64,000 nucleotides of DNA. Origin: Lysinibacillus mangiferihumi. Its GTDB lineage: Bacteria > Bacillota > Bacilli > Bacillales_A > Planococcaceae. The notes below the pieces were generated by a model. That model was not told the DNA's origin, made no database searches, and worked only from the letters and a program-made list of their open reading frames with translations. Made by a program: the position numbers and the translations under genes. Position 1 is the first letter of the stretch, and each line of letters opens with the position of its first letter. Shown piece by piece: positions 36,939-46,295 of this stretch. The stretch covers positions 186,001 to 250,000 of the forward strand of contig NZ_PYWM01000001.1 in the NCBI RefSeq assembly GCF_003049665.1, written 5' to 3'.

Positions 36939-37352
36939 ATGAAGATAGATATGCATGCATTACTAGAAGAGTCAAAAAAAGCACGCGAGAAGGCATATGT
37001 TCCCTATTCAAAATTTAAAGTGGGAGCTGCGCTTTTGACTAAAAATGGCGATATCATCCACGGCTGTAATATTGAAAATGCTGGCTATAGTATGACGAAT
37101 TGTGCGGAGCGTACGGCGTTTTTTAAAGCCATTTCAGAAGGTGTTTATGATTTTGAGGCAATTGCGATTGTAGCGGATACGGAAGGCCCCTGTGCGCCTT
37201 GTGGAGCTTGTCGCCAAGTGATGGTGGAGTTTTGCCCACCAACAATGCCTGTCTATTTAACAAATTTAAAAGGTGATGTCACGGTAACGTCAGTTGGCGA
37301 ATTAGTACCGTTTGCATTTACAACGGAGGATTTAGAGAATGCTGGAAAATAA
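36939..37352 (+). CDS. cdd: Cytidine deaminase
   Basis: A 137-residue zinc enzyme deaminating cytidine and deoxycytidine. The active site is [11 protein letters not shown] (Cys and Glu) and [12 protein letters not shown] (two Cys); [26 protein letters not shown] is the substrate region. ATG 36939 follows AGAGGAG. Overlaps era by 14 bases, as in many Bacillales. Confidence 0.96.
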   Translation: MKIDMHALLEESKKAREKAYVPYSKFKVGAALLTKNGDIIHGCNIENAGYSMTNCAERTAFFKAISEGVYDFEAIAIVADTEGPCAPCGACRQVMVEFCPPTMPVYLTNLKGDVTVTSVGELVPFAFTTEDLENAGK

Positions 37353-38256
37353 TATTGGCTATAAGTCAGGCTTTATCTCAATTATTGGAAGACCAAATGT
37401 CGGGAAATCTACATTTTTAAACAGAGTCATTGGTCAAAAGATTGCCATTATGAGCGATAAGCCACAAACAACACGAAATAAAGTACAAGGTGTACTAACA
37501 ACAGATGATAGCCAAATGATTTTTATTGATACACCAGGAATCCATAAGCCAAAGCATAAGCTAGGCGATTTCATGTTAAAAGTATCTAAAAATACATTGC
37601 GTGAAGTGGACGTTATCATGTTTATGGTAAATGCGGAGCAAAAGCTAGGAAAAGGTGACGAATTTATTTTAGAAATGCTCGAAGGTAATCCAACGCCTGT
37701 GTTTCTAGTAATAAATAAAATCGACCAAGTTCACCCAGATGAATTAATGGGTATTATCGACAGTTATAAGGAACGTTATGACTTTGCGGAAATTGTGCCG
37801 ATTTCAGCACTTCAAGGTAATAATGTTGAAAACTTACTAGCAACACTTACTAAATATTTACCTGAAGGCCCACAATATTATCCTGCCGATCAAGTAACAG
37901 ACCACCCCGAGCGCTTTATCATTTCCGAGTTGATTCGTGAAAAAGTGTTACATTTAACACGTGAGGAAATTCCGCATTCCATTGCAGTAGTCATTGATAA
38001 AATTCGTCGTGATGAAGAAAACGAAGGGAAAATTCGTGTAGCCGCGACAATTATTGTAGAGCGTGATTCTCAAAAAGGCATTGTGATTGGGAAGCGTGGA
38101 GCACTACTGAAAGAAGTAGGAATTCGAGCTCGTAAAGATATCGAAATGTTATTGGGTTCTAAAGTGTATTTAGAGCTATGGGTAAAAGTGCAAAAAGATT
38201 GGCGTAATAAATCGACACATCTTCGTGATTTTGGATTCCGCGATGATGAATATTAA
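37339..38256 (+). CDS. era: GTPase Era
   Basis: A 305-residue ribosome-assembly GTPase. G1 [10 protein letters not shown]3 DTPGIHKPK and G4 NKID are visible in residues 10-130; the C-terminal KH domain ([22 protein letters not shown]) binds the 16S 3' end. Begins inside cdd and is translated from the overlap. Length is typical. Confidence 0.97.
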   Translation: MLENNIGYKSGFISIIGRPNVGKSTFLNRVIGQKIAIMSDKPQTTRNKVQGVLTTDDSQMIFIDTPGIHKPKHKLGDFMLKVSKNTLREVDVIMFMVNAEQKLGKGDEFILEMLEGNPTPVFLVINKIDQVHPDELMGIIDSYKERYDFAEIVPISALQGNNVENLLATLTKYLPEGPQYYPADQVTDHPERFIISELIREKVLHLTREEIPHSIAVVIDKIRRDEENEGKIRVAATIIVERDSQKGIVIGKRGALLKEVGIRARKDIEMLLGSKVYLELWVKVQKDWRNKSTHLRDFGFRDDEY

Positions 38257-38428
38257 TTTTCTTCGCAGGGCTTAATTGTTTCAACTGAAGTCTACCATAT
38301 CGAGTTATTGCAGTGGACAAATATTAGTTGAAGTAATCCTTGATTCAGAAGAAGGAAAAGTGGAGCTGTCCAAATATGTTTGGAGAGCTCTATTTTCATG
38401 GAAAACTAGAAAAAAAGGAGGGGGATGG

Positions 38429-39223
38429 ATGCTTTATAAATGGGAAGGTATTGTGCTAAAGGTGCGTGCATACGGGGAATCCAATAAGATTGTGACGCTA
38501 CTAACGCGAGAGGCTGGTAAAGTAGCAACGATGGCGCGAGGGGCCAAAAAGCCTTCAAGCAGATTATCAGCTGTGACACAGCCCTTTACATATGGCATGT
38601 TTATGGTGCAGCATCATACAGGTATGGGCACTTTGCAACAGGGAGAGCATCTCAATTCAATGCGTCATATACGTGAGGATATTATAGCGACAGCCTATGC
38701 GAGCTATATTATGGAACTAGTGGAACGTGTAGTGGAAGAGGGAAAAGCAGAACCTTTTGCATTTGAAGTACTCTTGCAAGCATTACAAGCAATTGAAGAT
38801 GGCTATGATCCAGAAGCTATTACCCTTTTTGTAGAGTGGAAAATGCTCCCTTATACGGGTGTGCAACCGATACTCCATGCTTGTGCTTCTTGTGGTGCAG
38901 TGGATGGAGAATTTGCCTTTTCTTTTGCACAAGGAGGTTTCCTATGCCACCGCTGTTATCAGCATGATCCATATATTATTCGCCTAACACCAACACAGTT
39001 AAAGTTAATCCGAATGTTTTATACCGTGTCAATTGATCAAATTGGTAAACTGGAATTGAAAAAAGAAACAAAATATTTCATAAAAAAAATTATTACAACG
39101 ATTTATGAAGAACAAACTGGGATCCGCTTTAAAACAAAGAAATTTATTGAGCAATTAGAAAGAACACCTGAATTACAGTTAAGACCATCTACAGATAAAA
39201 CAGAAATGCCAGAGGACAATTAA
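38429..39223 (+). CDS. recO: DNA repair protein RecO
   Basis: A 264-residue recombination mediator. The N-terminal OB fold begins LYKWEGIVLKVRAYGESNKIVTLLTREAGKVATMARGAKKP; the zinc site is CASCGAVDG...CHRC (about 150-172). I use ATG 38429 after AAAAAGGAGGGGG, so a leader of 170 bases separates it from era. The in-frame reading back to 38276 has no ribosome site. RecO loads RecA onto SSB-coated DNA with RecR. Confidence 0.93.
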   Translation: MLYKWEGIVLKVRAYGESNKIVTLLTREAGKVATMARGAKKPSSRLSAVTQPFTYGMFMVQHHTGMGTLQQGEHLNSMRHIREDIIATAYASYIMELVERVVEEGKAEPFAFEVLLQALQAIEDGYDPEAITLFVEWKMLPYTGVQPILHACASCGAVDGEFAFSFAQGGFLCHRCYQHDPYIIRLTPTQLKLIRMFYTVSIDQIGKLELKKETKYFIKKIITTIYEEQTGIRFKTKKFIEQLERTPELQLRPSTDKTEMPEDN

Positions 39224-39242
39224 TGTACCCTCTGGCATTTTT
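39204..39242. terminator. Bidirectional terminator between recO and the SLH gene
   Basis: AAATGCCAGAGG and CCTCTGGCATTT, 12 bp perfect with A and T runs on either side. The recO stop codon is in the loop. Confidence 0.85.
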
Positions 39243-39252
39243 ACATGATGAA

Positions 39253-40680
39253 TTAGTAGTCTTCCATATCATCGTATAAATCGTAATAAGTTGCCCATTT
39301 ACCTGCAATTTTCATAAATTCAACATTTAAATATGCAGTTTCTCCATTTTTTCCAGTTACATGTATCATGGCATTGCCCTCTGCTAACGGTGTTACAATC
39401 AATTTGTTTCCATTAAGTACTGCTTTGACTGGTACTTTGTAAGTTGGATCAGAACCATCATCTAAATCTTCTAATGCAACTTGCACTGGTTCAAATGGTA
39501 AATAATCGCTTGTAAATGTTAGTTCGTCCGTTAATTCGTAAAGGTCAATACTGCGTACAAAATCATACGTATATACATCAGCCGCCATTATTTGTTGTTG
39601 GGTACCATTTGTGAAAGTTAATAAGTATTGTCCATCTTTAAAAATCGATAGTGTTGTATCATTATCTTTCGTTTCTAGTGCATAGGAATCTGAAGATAAA
39701 GCTTGTCCATCCGCTGTTTGTATACTTACTGCTGTAGGTGTGAACGTTAAATCCGTTTCATTTAAGTTAAGCGGTAGATGTTCTAAATAGTCTTCTTCCT
39801 TTACTTCTTCAAGCGTTGTTTGTAGCTTACCGTCTACAGTTTTTACATGAACTAAGAAAAAGAAATCTGTGAACTCTTCTGTCTCTTCGCTAAAACCAGA
39901 AATGACTAATTTACCAGTACCTTCTTTTAAAGGCTTAATCGTAATGGTATTTGTCATCATCTCTTCGTCATCCCATGTGAAAATATCCTCTGCGGGTTCA
40001 ATTCCACCATAAGAAGCGAAAATATAATCTTGGTTAAAACGACTTGCAGAAATCGTAGCATTATGTTGAGTGTTTTCTGCTCTTACTACAAAAGAAGCCA
40101 GTTGAGAACGTTTTACATAGCTTTGAGGGCCAAAGGTAGTCGGTGTCGTGCCTTTTGTAATGTTATTAGAAAATAATGTTTGAATATATGGCTCATATTC
40201 ACTGCCAGCTTCTACATCTGTAAAGGGAATATCGATATCATCAGTAATTGTTAAATCAAAGCCCTTGACAATCATTTTCGACAATTGACCACGTGTAATT
40301 TGTTTCGTTGGGTTGAAATAACCATTAGAGCCTCGGATGATCCCTGCTTCTGCTAGTGCAGCGATGGCACCATAGTTTTCATTGTCAGGAGTAATGTCCT
40401 TAAAGTTAGGATTTTTTACATGAACAGTATCAAGATGTAAAATGCCTGCTAAAATTTTGGCAGCCTGTGTACGGGTAATAAAATTTGCGGGCTTGAACGT
40501 GCCATCTGGGTAGCCGGATATAATTCCACGCTCTGCTAAGTTTATGATTGCTTTCCCTTCCTCTGTTGAGGGATTTATATCGGGGAATGATGAAGCAGCA
40601 TATGCTGGGGGTGCTATGACAATGGCGCTCGTTGCGATAGTTGTTGCCATAACCAGTTGATAAAAACGATGTGTATTCAA
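39253..40680 (-). CDS. SLH-domain surface protein
   Basis: A 475-residue secreted protein. A signal peptide (about residues 1-28, ending PPAYAASS) is followed by three S-layer-homology repeats (about 30-205): FPDINPSTEEGKAIINLAERGIISGYPDGTFKP..ITRTQAAKILA, then FKDITPD..YGAIAALAEAGII, then FTDVEAGSEYEPYIQTLFSNNI. They bind pyruvylated cell-wall polymer. The C-terminal 270 residues look beta-rich and I do not recognise them. TTG start (40680) follows TTGGAGG; upstream in-frame codons lack a site. Monocistronic. Confidence 0.88.
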   Translation of the reverse strand: MNTHRFYQLVMATTIATSAIVIAPPAYAASSFPDINPSTEEGKAIINLAERGIISGYPDGTFKPANFITRTQAAKILAGILHLDTVHVKNPNFKDITPDNENYGAIAALAEAGIIRGSNGYFNPTKQITRGQLSKMIVKGFDLTITDDIDIPFTDVEAGSEYEPYIQTLFSNNITKGTTPTTFGPQSYVKRSQLASFVVRAENTQHNATISASRFNQDYIFASYGGIEPAEDIFTWDDEEMMTNTITIKPLKEGTGKLVISGFSEETEEFTDFFFLVHVKTVDGKLQTTLEEVKEEDYLEHLPLNLNETDLTFTPTAVSIQTADGQALSSDSYALETKDNDTTLSIFKDGQYLLTFTNGTQQQIMAADVYTYDFVRSIDLYELTDELTFTSDYLPFEPVQVALEDLDDGSDPTYKVPVKAVLNGNKLIVTPLAEGNAMIHVTGKNGETAYLNVEFMKIAGKWATYYDLYDDMEDY

Positions 40681-41402
40681 TTTGTTTCCTCCAATGTCCA
40701 TTTTTATAGCTTGCTTTTTTCTAGTAAAAATCCTTCCTATGTACAGTTTCAAACTTCCGGACGATTGATTGCGAATGGTTGGTATTACTATGTATTGTTA
40801 AAAATACGTACTTTAACACAAAAGATTAACTATAATAATATATTTATAACAAATTATTGGAGGTGAGAATAGAGGGAATATTATCCACTATAAAATGGGA
40901 ATTATGAGATATAAATAGCAATGAGCTTATGCTACTAGGAAAAAAAGATTAGTAGATAACATTTAGCGAGAAATTTTTTGTTTTTTAAGCCATTCTTAAT
41001 ATTAATAGAAAAATGGATAATTTTTATAAATATACATTTATCTATATTTTTAAATAGGTCAAATGAAATATTGAATTACCTTGATATAGATCAATGCAAA
41101 TAAAATAAATGAGAATAAATAACTAATTTTTAAATAGTTTATAATATATGCATAGTATTAACTGATCATTTAAGCCCCATATACTAGTTGAAAAGGCATT
41201 TTAACCTATGATATTGTAAAGATACAAAGAAATGTCATATTAATTATTCTTGTATAATTATACGAATTAAAGTTTAGGGATGTAATTTCAAACTATTTTA
41301 AAACCATGCCTCTATCAGCAAAACGTACTATTGTACGTTATTAGATTAATGCAGTCCTATGGAAAAGGGAGGGAGGTCACATAATGCTCTAACCATGCGT
41401 GT
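40681..41402. other. 720-base AT-rich gap with no supported gene
   Basis: It holds the leaders of the SLH gene (minus) and the HD-GYP gene (plus). TATAAT occurs near 41143 and within a perfect 12-base palindrome GTATAATTATAC near 41252-41263, either of which could be the HD-GYP promoter. Very AT-rich with no other structure seen. Confidence 0.4.
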
Positions 41403-41421
41403 GTGGCTGATAAAATGCTAA
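41384..41421 (+). promoter_or_regulatory. Start-stop and short upstream reading frames before the HD-GYP gene
   Basis: AGGGAGGGAGG at 41366-41376 is followed by ATG-CTC-TAA (41384-41392), then ATG at 41395 giving eight codons ending TAA at 41419-41421. That stop overlaps the ATG at 41415 (ATGCTAA) in the HD-GYP frame. The only strong ribosome site thus serves a one-codon-long frame, not the gene. Confidence 0.5.
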
Positions 41422-43133
41422 AAAAAGTGATATTATGTATTGATGAAGTAGAAGCCGGTGATATTTTAGCAGAAGATATTTTTTCCGAGTATCGCCTATT
41501 AGCTAAAAAAGATTTAGTGCTAACTGAAAGAATTATTGCATTACTTAAACTTAGAAGAGTAGAAGAATTGTCAGTTTACCTATCATCAGATTCAGTAAGA
41601 ATTGTTCATGATTTAAGTATACAACGTACAATGGAGTATGAAGATATTTTTGCACCACTGTTGGAGAAAAATGAAGAGATAGATGAATATCAAGTAGCGG
41701 TCAGTAATCTATTTATGTCAACGTTAGAAAATGTTGTACATGAATTACGTTATGGTCAAATATTAAAAAGTACGCAGGATACGGCATATGTCAGAGGTAT
41801 ATTTGAACGGATTTTAACAGAAAAGAGTCGCTACGATTTGCTTATGCGTTTAAAGGAGTGGGATGAATACTCATTTGTCCATTCATTTGATGTTTTTGTT
41901 CTTGGAACAATTTTTGCAAGACAATTAGGCTTAACGGACATTGAGATACTTGCACGGGGTTATTTATTTCACGATATCGGCAAAGTTTTTATTCCACAAG
42001 AAATCTTAAGTGTAAAAAGAAAGTTGTCCGAAGATGAATTTGATATAGTCAAAACACATACGACGAAAGGCTATGAGCTTCTTATAGAAAATGGTGAAGC
42101 AGATATTGCCTATTTGGCACGCGATCACCACGAACGCTTTGCTGGAAAAGGGTACCCTAACCAACTGTGTGCAGATGATATGAGTGAAGGTGTTCAGTTA
42201 TTACAAATTATTGATGTCTATTCTGCAATGACCTCAAAGCGTGTATATCATTCTGGATATGGTGCGACGGATGCTTTAGCAGTTCTATATCGTGATCGGC
42301 ATTTATATAATGAAAAGTTTATGAACAAATTTGTAGAATGTCTTGGCATCTATCCTGTAAACTCAGTTGTGTTACTATCAGATAATCGTAGTGCTCAAGT
42401 AGAGCTTGTCTATGATATGTTCCCAACATTGCCGAAAGTAAAGTTACTAGATGAACAAACGTCCATGAACTTACCGCTGAATTATAGTGTCAAGATTGTT
42501 AAAATGATTGATTATCGTGCCAATAGTTTTGAGGAGATTTTTAATTTATTTATCGAGCAGTTGATACGTAATGATGAAAATTCTTTAAGGGTACATTTCA
42601 ATAAATTGATTGACCATTTACATCCGAAAGAAATTGTTTTAAAAATTTTTCTCCCAGCTTTTCGTATTCTTCGACTACTAACGAGAGAAATACAAACCGA
42701 TATGAAGAAATATAAAAATTCCATACTCATATTAAATAAATTGTTGGAAGAACAATTAAATGTTTTGTACATGGATTATCAGCATGAGCAAACAACTATT
42801 TTAGTTGTTGAAACGGCTGTTCGAGAAAATTTTTTCATCAAACTTGTTCAGAGTATTTTGTATATTGACGAAATTGTACCATTCTTTATTAATCCGGGAG
42901 ATGACCAGCGCATTACGCAACTAATGGAGCATTGTGGAGTCAATGTTGCCTATTTTATTGAGGAAGAATTGACGATAGACAGACGAGTGCGTCCTATGCG
43001 TGAAGGGACATTTCTCTATTACTCTCTAAGTGATATTGAGGAACTTTTAGTAAACTTAGTAGGGATGAGTATGAAAAAGTTTCTATTTGAAGAAAAAATG
43101 CAAGAGCGATTATTTATATCGTTAAAAGCATAA
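41403..43133 (+). CDS. HD-GYP domain protein with C-terminal extension
   Basis: A 572-576-residue cytosolic protein (GTG 41403 or ATG 41415). Residues 1-140 resemble the N-terminal part found before many HD-GYP domains (CIDEVEAGDILAEDI). HD-GYP domain about 150-320: HSFDVFVLG, FHDIGKVFIPQEIL, THTTKGYELL, RDHHERFAGKGYP. The HD and GYP motifs are kept, but FAG replaces the usual xDG. HD-GYP enzymes hydrolyse c-di-GMP. The C-terminal 200 residues (IEQLIRNDENSLRVHFNKLIDHLHPKEIVLKIFLPAFRIL, then TTILVVETAVRENFFIKLV) recall the helical cap plus Rossmann layout of cobalamin-binding modules, without the DxHxxG motif. Confidence 0.85.
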   Translation: MADKMLKKVILCIDEVEAGDILAEDIFSEYRLLAKKDLVLTERIIALLKLRRVEELSVYLSSDSVRIVHDLSIQRTMEYEDIFAPLLEKNEEIDEYQVAVSNLFMSTLENVVHELRYGQILKSTQDTAYVRGIFERILTEKSRYDLLMRLKEWDEYSFVHSFDVFVLGTIFARQLGLTDIEILARGYLFHDIGKVFIPQEILSVKRKLSEDEFDIVKTHTTKGYELLIENGEADIAYLARDHHERFAGKGYPNQLCADDMSEGVQLLQIIDVYSAMTSKRVYHSGYGATDALAVLYRDRHLYNEKFMNKFVECLGIYPVNSVVLLSDNRSAQVELVYDMFPTLPKVKLLDEQTSMNLPLNYSVKIVKMIDYRANSFEEIFNLFIEQLIRNDENSLRVHFNKLIDHLHPKEIVLKIFLPAFRILRLLTREIQTDMKKYKNSILILNKLLEEQLNVLYMDYQHEQTTILVVETAVRENFFIKLVQSILYIDEIVPFFINPGDDQRITQLMEHCGVNVAYFIEEELTIDRRVRPMREGTFLYYSLSDIEELLVNLVGMSMKKFLFEEKMQERLFISLKA

Positions 43134-43236
43134 AGCAAGATATTTATGACGACCAAATTAACTGTTAATTTGGTTTTTTTGTAAGCTTGCAAGAGGGATT
43201 AGATAAGGCTGTTGCAATTTTAAAGGGGGAGTTCGA

Positions 43237-44010
43237 TTGGCAATTGATAGTATCATCGAATTGAATGAACAAAATATTGTTCAAAGTGGATGCTTTTGTC
43301 TACGCAGTAATCCGCATGCTACAGGATATATAAATAAAAGTAACTGGCTTTATGAAAGATTTCATGAAGGATTAAAGTATATAAAAATAATGGACAATAA
43401 TAAGCAGGCAGGTTTTATTGAGTATACACCGATTGAGTATTCTTCAAGGGTTGTTTTTGGTGAAAACTATGTTGTGATTCATTGTTTGTGGGTAAGTATT
43501 ACTGGAAAGGGCTATGCTTCGAAATTGATTGATAGTTGTATAGAAGATGCAAAGAAACAACAGAAATCAGGTGTCATTGTCATTACAAACGCAAATAGTT
43601 CGTGGGTTCCGAGTAAGCAAATTTTTTTGAAACATAACTTTAAAGAATTAGAGCAGGCACCAAATGGATTTGAATTGCTCGTTTATAAGTTCAAAAATGC
43701 ACCAAATCCATATTTTCCGAACGATTGGGATAAGCGGCTAGCATCTTATCAGGAGCTAACAATATTCCGAACCCCTCAATGTCCCTTTGTAGATATTGCA
43801 ACGGATAATGTTGTAGAGGCTGCAAAAAAACTAGGTATTCATGCTGAAATCATTGATGTGCAAAATAGAGAAGAATTAGTCAGACTTTCTCCTACGCCTT
43901 ATGGTGTCTATGGAGTCATTTATAAAGGGAAATTACTAGCCTTTCATCGACTTACTGTGCATTCGGCGATAAAGCGTTTAAAAGCCTTTCATCCAATTGA
44001 TGGTAAATAG
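43237..44010 (+). CDS. GNAT acetyltransferase with YoaP-like C-terminal domain
   Basis: A 257-residue protein. Residues 1-150 are a GNAT fold with the acetyl-CoA loop region VSITGKGYASKLIDSCIEDA; the C-terminal 90 residues (PNDWDKRLASYQELTIFRTPQCPF...YGVYGVIYKGKLLAFHRL) match the YoaP-like domain that follows GNAT in a small family. CPF in TPQCPF and the thioredoxin-like order suggest a redox or binding role. TTG start after AAAGGGGGAG. The substrate is unknown. Confidence 0.82.
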   Translation: MAIDSIIELNEQNIVQSGCFCLRSNPHATGYINKSNWLYERFHEGLKYIKIMDNNKQAGFIEYTPIEYSSRVVFGENYVVIHCLWVSITGKGYASKLIDSCIEDAKKQQKSGVIVITNANSSWVPSKQIFLKHNFKELEQAPNGFELLVYKFKNAPNPYFPNDWDKRLASYQELTIFRTPQCPFVDIATDNVVEAAKKLGIHAEIIDVQNREELVRLSPTPYGVYGVIYKGKLLAFHRLTVHSAIKRLKAFHPIDGK

Positions 44011-44117
44011 AGGGCTAGTTTTAAAAGCGAAAGTGGGCAGTGACTCTTGTAAACAACTAGACATACACTAGTGTTACAGCTTACGTGTATGCCCACAAAA
44101 AGCATCGCCGAAGCAAA

Positions 44118-44153
44118 AACGTGTTAGATTGACTGTAATCAATCTAACACGTT
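44118..44153 (-). terminator. GTGTTAGATTG hairpin, copy 3 (glyS terminator)
   Basis: Arms AACGTGTTAGATTGA and TCAATCTAACACGTT, 15 bp perfect. On the minus strand TTTTTGC follows, so it ends glyS; the plus side has TTTTC. Core shared with 21865 and 24445. Confidence 0.75.
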
Positions 44154-44185
44154 TTCTTTGCTTAAAACCTAACTAATCGTTTGAA

Positions 44186-45571
44186 TTAAAATTGAAGATG
44201 CTTTTCGATATATGCTTTCACATCAGCGATTGGCATACGTACTTGTTCCATTGAATCACGATGACGAACAGTTACTTGACCATCTTCTTTTGAATCGAAA
44301 TCGAATGTAATACAGAATGGCGTACCGATTTCGTCTTGACGGCGGTAGCGTTTACCGATTGATTGAGACTCATCAAAATCAACAGGGAATGATTTGCGTA
44401 ACGCTGACCATACATCTGCAGCTTCATCAGATAATTTTTTAGAAAGTGGAAGAACAGCTGCTTTAAATGGTGCTAAAGCAGGGTGGAAACGTAATACGGT
44501 ACGTTTGTCATCACCTTCAAGCTCCTCTTCATCATAGGCGTCACATAAAAATGCTAATGTCACACGGTCAGCACCTAAAGATGGTTCGATACAATATGGT
44601 ACATAGCGCTCGTTTGTTACAGGATCAATATAAGTGAAATCTTCGCCTGAATGTTCCATATGTTGTTTTAAGTCGTAGTCTGTACGATCAGCTACACCCC
44701 AAAGCTCGCCCCAGCCGAATGGGAATTTAAATTCGATATCAGTTGTTGCATTTGAGTAATGCGATAATTCATCTTCCTCGTGGTCACGTAGACGCATAGA
44801 ATCTTCTTTCATGCCTAAGTTCAGTAACCAGTTTTTACAGAATTCTTTCCAATAGGCATGCCACTCAAGATCTTCACCAGGCTTGCAGAAAAATTCAAGC
44901 TCCATTTGTTCAAATTCACGAGTACGGAATGTGAAGTTCCCTGGCGTAATTTCGTTACGGAAAGACTTCCCGATTTGTGCAATACCAAATGGTGTACGTT
45001 TACGCATGGAGCGTTGTACGTTTTTAAAGTTAACAAAAATTCCTTGTGCTGTTTCTGGACGAAGGTAAATTTCGTTTGTTGAAGATTCTGTTACACCTTG
45101 GAATGTTTTAAACATTAAGTTGAACTGACGAATATCAGTGAAATCTGCTTTGCCGCAATCAGGGCAGACAACATCGTATTTCACCATTGTTTCTTTCATT
45201 TGATCGAATGTCATACCATCAACGATAATTTCATCACCTTTTGCTAGCGCAGCATCTTCAATGATTTTATCTGCACGGTGACGCGCTTTACAAGCTTTAC
45301 AGTCTACCATTGGGTCGTTGAAGTTGCCAACGTGACCAGATGCAACCCATGCTTTTGGATTCATCAGGATAGCCGCATCGATTCCAACATTATGTTCAGA
45401 TTCTTGGACAAATTTTTGCCACCAAGCTTTTTTGACATTGTTTTTTAATTCCACACCCAGTGGACCATAATCCCAAGTATTTGCTAAACCTCCGTAGATT
45501 TCAGAACCCGGGAAGACAAAGCCACGATGCTTTGCTAAAGATACAATTGTTTCCATTGATTTGTTAGCCAT
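44186..45571 (-). CDS. glyS: Glycyl-tRNA synthetase, single-chain (alpha-2) type
   Basis: A 461-residue class II synthetase of the homodimeric, eukaryotic-like type. [39 protein letters not shown] at the start, motif 2 [33 protein letters not shown], motif 3 in [14 protein letters not shown], and a C-terminal anticodon-binding domain ([13 protein letters not shown]). A zinc-type [11 protein letters not shown] with CPDCGKADF is present. Start ATG 45571 after GGAGGC. B. subtilis has the unrelated two-subunit GlyQ/GlyS at the corresponding place after recO. Controlled by a T-box leader. Confidence 0.95.
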   Translation of the reverse strand: MANKSMETIVSLAKHRGFVFPGSEIYGGLANTWDYGPLGVELKNNVKKAWWQKFVQESEHNVGIDAAILMNPKAWVASGHVGNFNDPMVDCKACKARHRADKIIEDAALAKGDEIIVDGMTFDQMKETMVKYDVVCPDCGKADFTDIRQFNLMFKTFQGVTESSTNEIYLRPETAQGIFVNFKNVQRSMRKRTPFGIAQIGKSFRNEITPGNFTFRTREFEQMELEFFCKPGEDLEWHAYWKEFCKNWLLNLGMKEDSMRLRDHEEDELSHYSNATTDIEFKFPFGWGELWGVADRTDYDLKQHMEHSGEDFTYIDPVTNERYVPYCIEPSLGADRVTLAFLCDAYDEEELEGDDKRTVLRFHPALAPFKAAVLPLSKKLSDEAADVWSALRKSFPVDFDESQSIGKRYRRQDEIGTPFCITFDFDSKEDGQVTVRHRDSMEQVRMPIADVKAYIEKHLQF

Positions 45572-45703
45572 AATAATAGCCTCCTTCGTAATTTTTCCTT
45601 GCATTTGAGTGAAACGTAACTGTCTGATAGGACGAATAGATAGACAACAATCATGATAGATTACCCTCATATTTGTTGAAAATAACAATTCGCCATATCC
45701 AAA

Positions 45704-45755
45704 ATAAAAATAGCACCCGTCTCCGGGCACGAAAATGCCCAGGGACGAGTGCTAA
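45704..45755 (-). terminator. T-box terminator of glyS
   Basis: On the minus strand TAGCACTCGTCCC..GGGCA-loop-TGCCC..GACGGGTGCTA forms a long stem followed by five T. The T-box sequence lies just upstream and can pair with its first arm to form the antiterminator. Confidence 0.85.
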
Positions 45756-45930
45756 TACCCGCGGTTCCACCCTGATTGTTTTAAACGCTTTGTTTAAAAC
45801 CTCTTTTCAAAAAGTTAGCTCAAGGAGTGCCTTTCTCTGTTGCTATGTAGACTTTCACCATCTTCTACTCGCTAAATAAATGAACAGATACTTTTTTCCT
45901 ATCATCGCCTGTATAACGCAAGATTGCTCG
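45704..45930 (-). promoter_or_regulatory. T-box riboswitch of glyS
   Basis: The minus strand has the diagnostic T-box AGGGTGGAACCGCGGG at 45758-45773, a terminator directly after it, and a Stem I-like region upstream (GATGATAGGAAAAAAGTA, AGCGAGTAG..GATGGTGAAAG..CTAC). GGC at 45829-45831, a glycine codon in AAAGGCACTCC, is a candidate specifier. Uncharged tRNA-Gly would stabilise the antiterminator and allow glyS transcription. The stem I folding was judged by eye. Confidence 0.92.
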
Positions 45931-45959
45931 AAAATACATGGAGAGCAAGCGTCTGTGTC

Positions 45960-46295
45960 AATATTGTAGCATGTAGTTCTTTTCTTCGCAATAACCATTA
46001 AAATAGTATATATTACGTGTGGTGTTTAATAAACCTTTATATATCAAGCTTTACATCTATTTTCACCAATGACTTGCCACAAATATGTTTAATCTAGATG
46101 TCTCAGAGGACAATAGTAGCAAGATGAAGCTTCTTACTAAATTAAAAGATCAGGGGGGCTATAAGGAGGAGAAGCGGTTTAGATTAAAAAATATCTAGTC
46201 GCTTCTTTTTTATAACTGATATTGTTATTTGTGGAAAAAGTGTAAAATCAGCTTTGGATTATAAATGTTAAAGTAGTGCTGCCATGATAACCGTA
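45960..46295. other. Gap upstream of the glyS leader
   Basis: About 330 bases without a supported gene. A plus-strand terminator (46171-46211) sits at the end of a 24-codon frame (46124-46198) that has no proper ribosome site, perhaps a gene remnant. Confidence 0.4.
46171..46211 (+). terminator. Orphan terminator
   Basis: GAAGCG with CGCTTC and inner TTAGAT with ATCTAG, then TTTTTTT. No gene ends just before it on this strand. Confidence 0.6.

Noticed and set aside
38276..38428. 51-codon N-terminal extension of recO
   Set aside because: No ribosome site before 38276; the family start and a strong GGAGG point to 38429.
40657..40866. 69-codon plus-strand frame antisense to the SLH signal peptide
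   Set aside because: Lies over the SLH gene's start and promoter, with no ribosome site.
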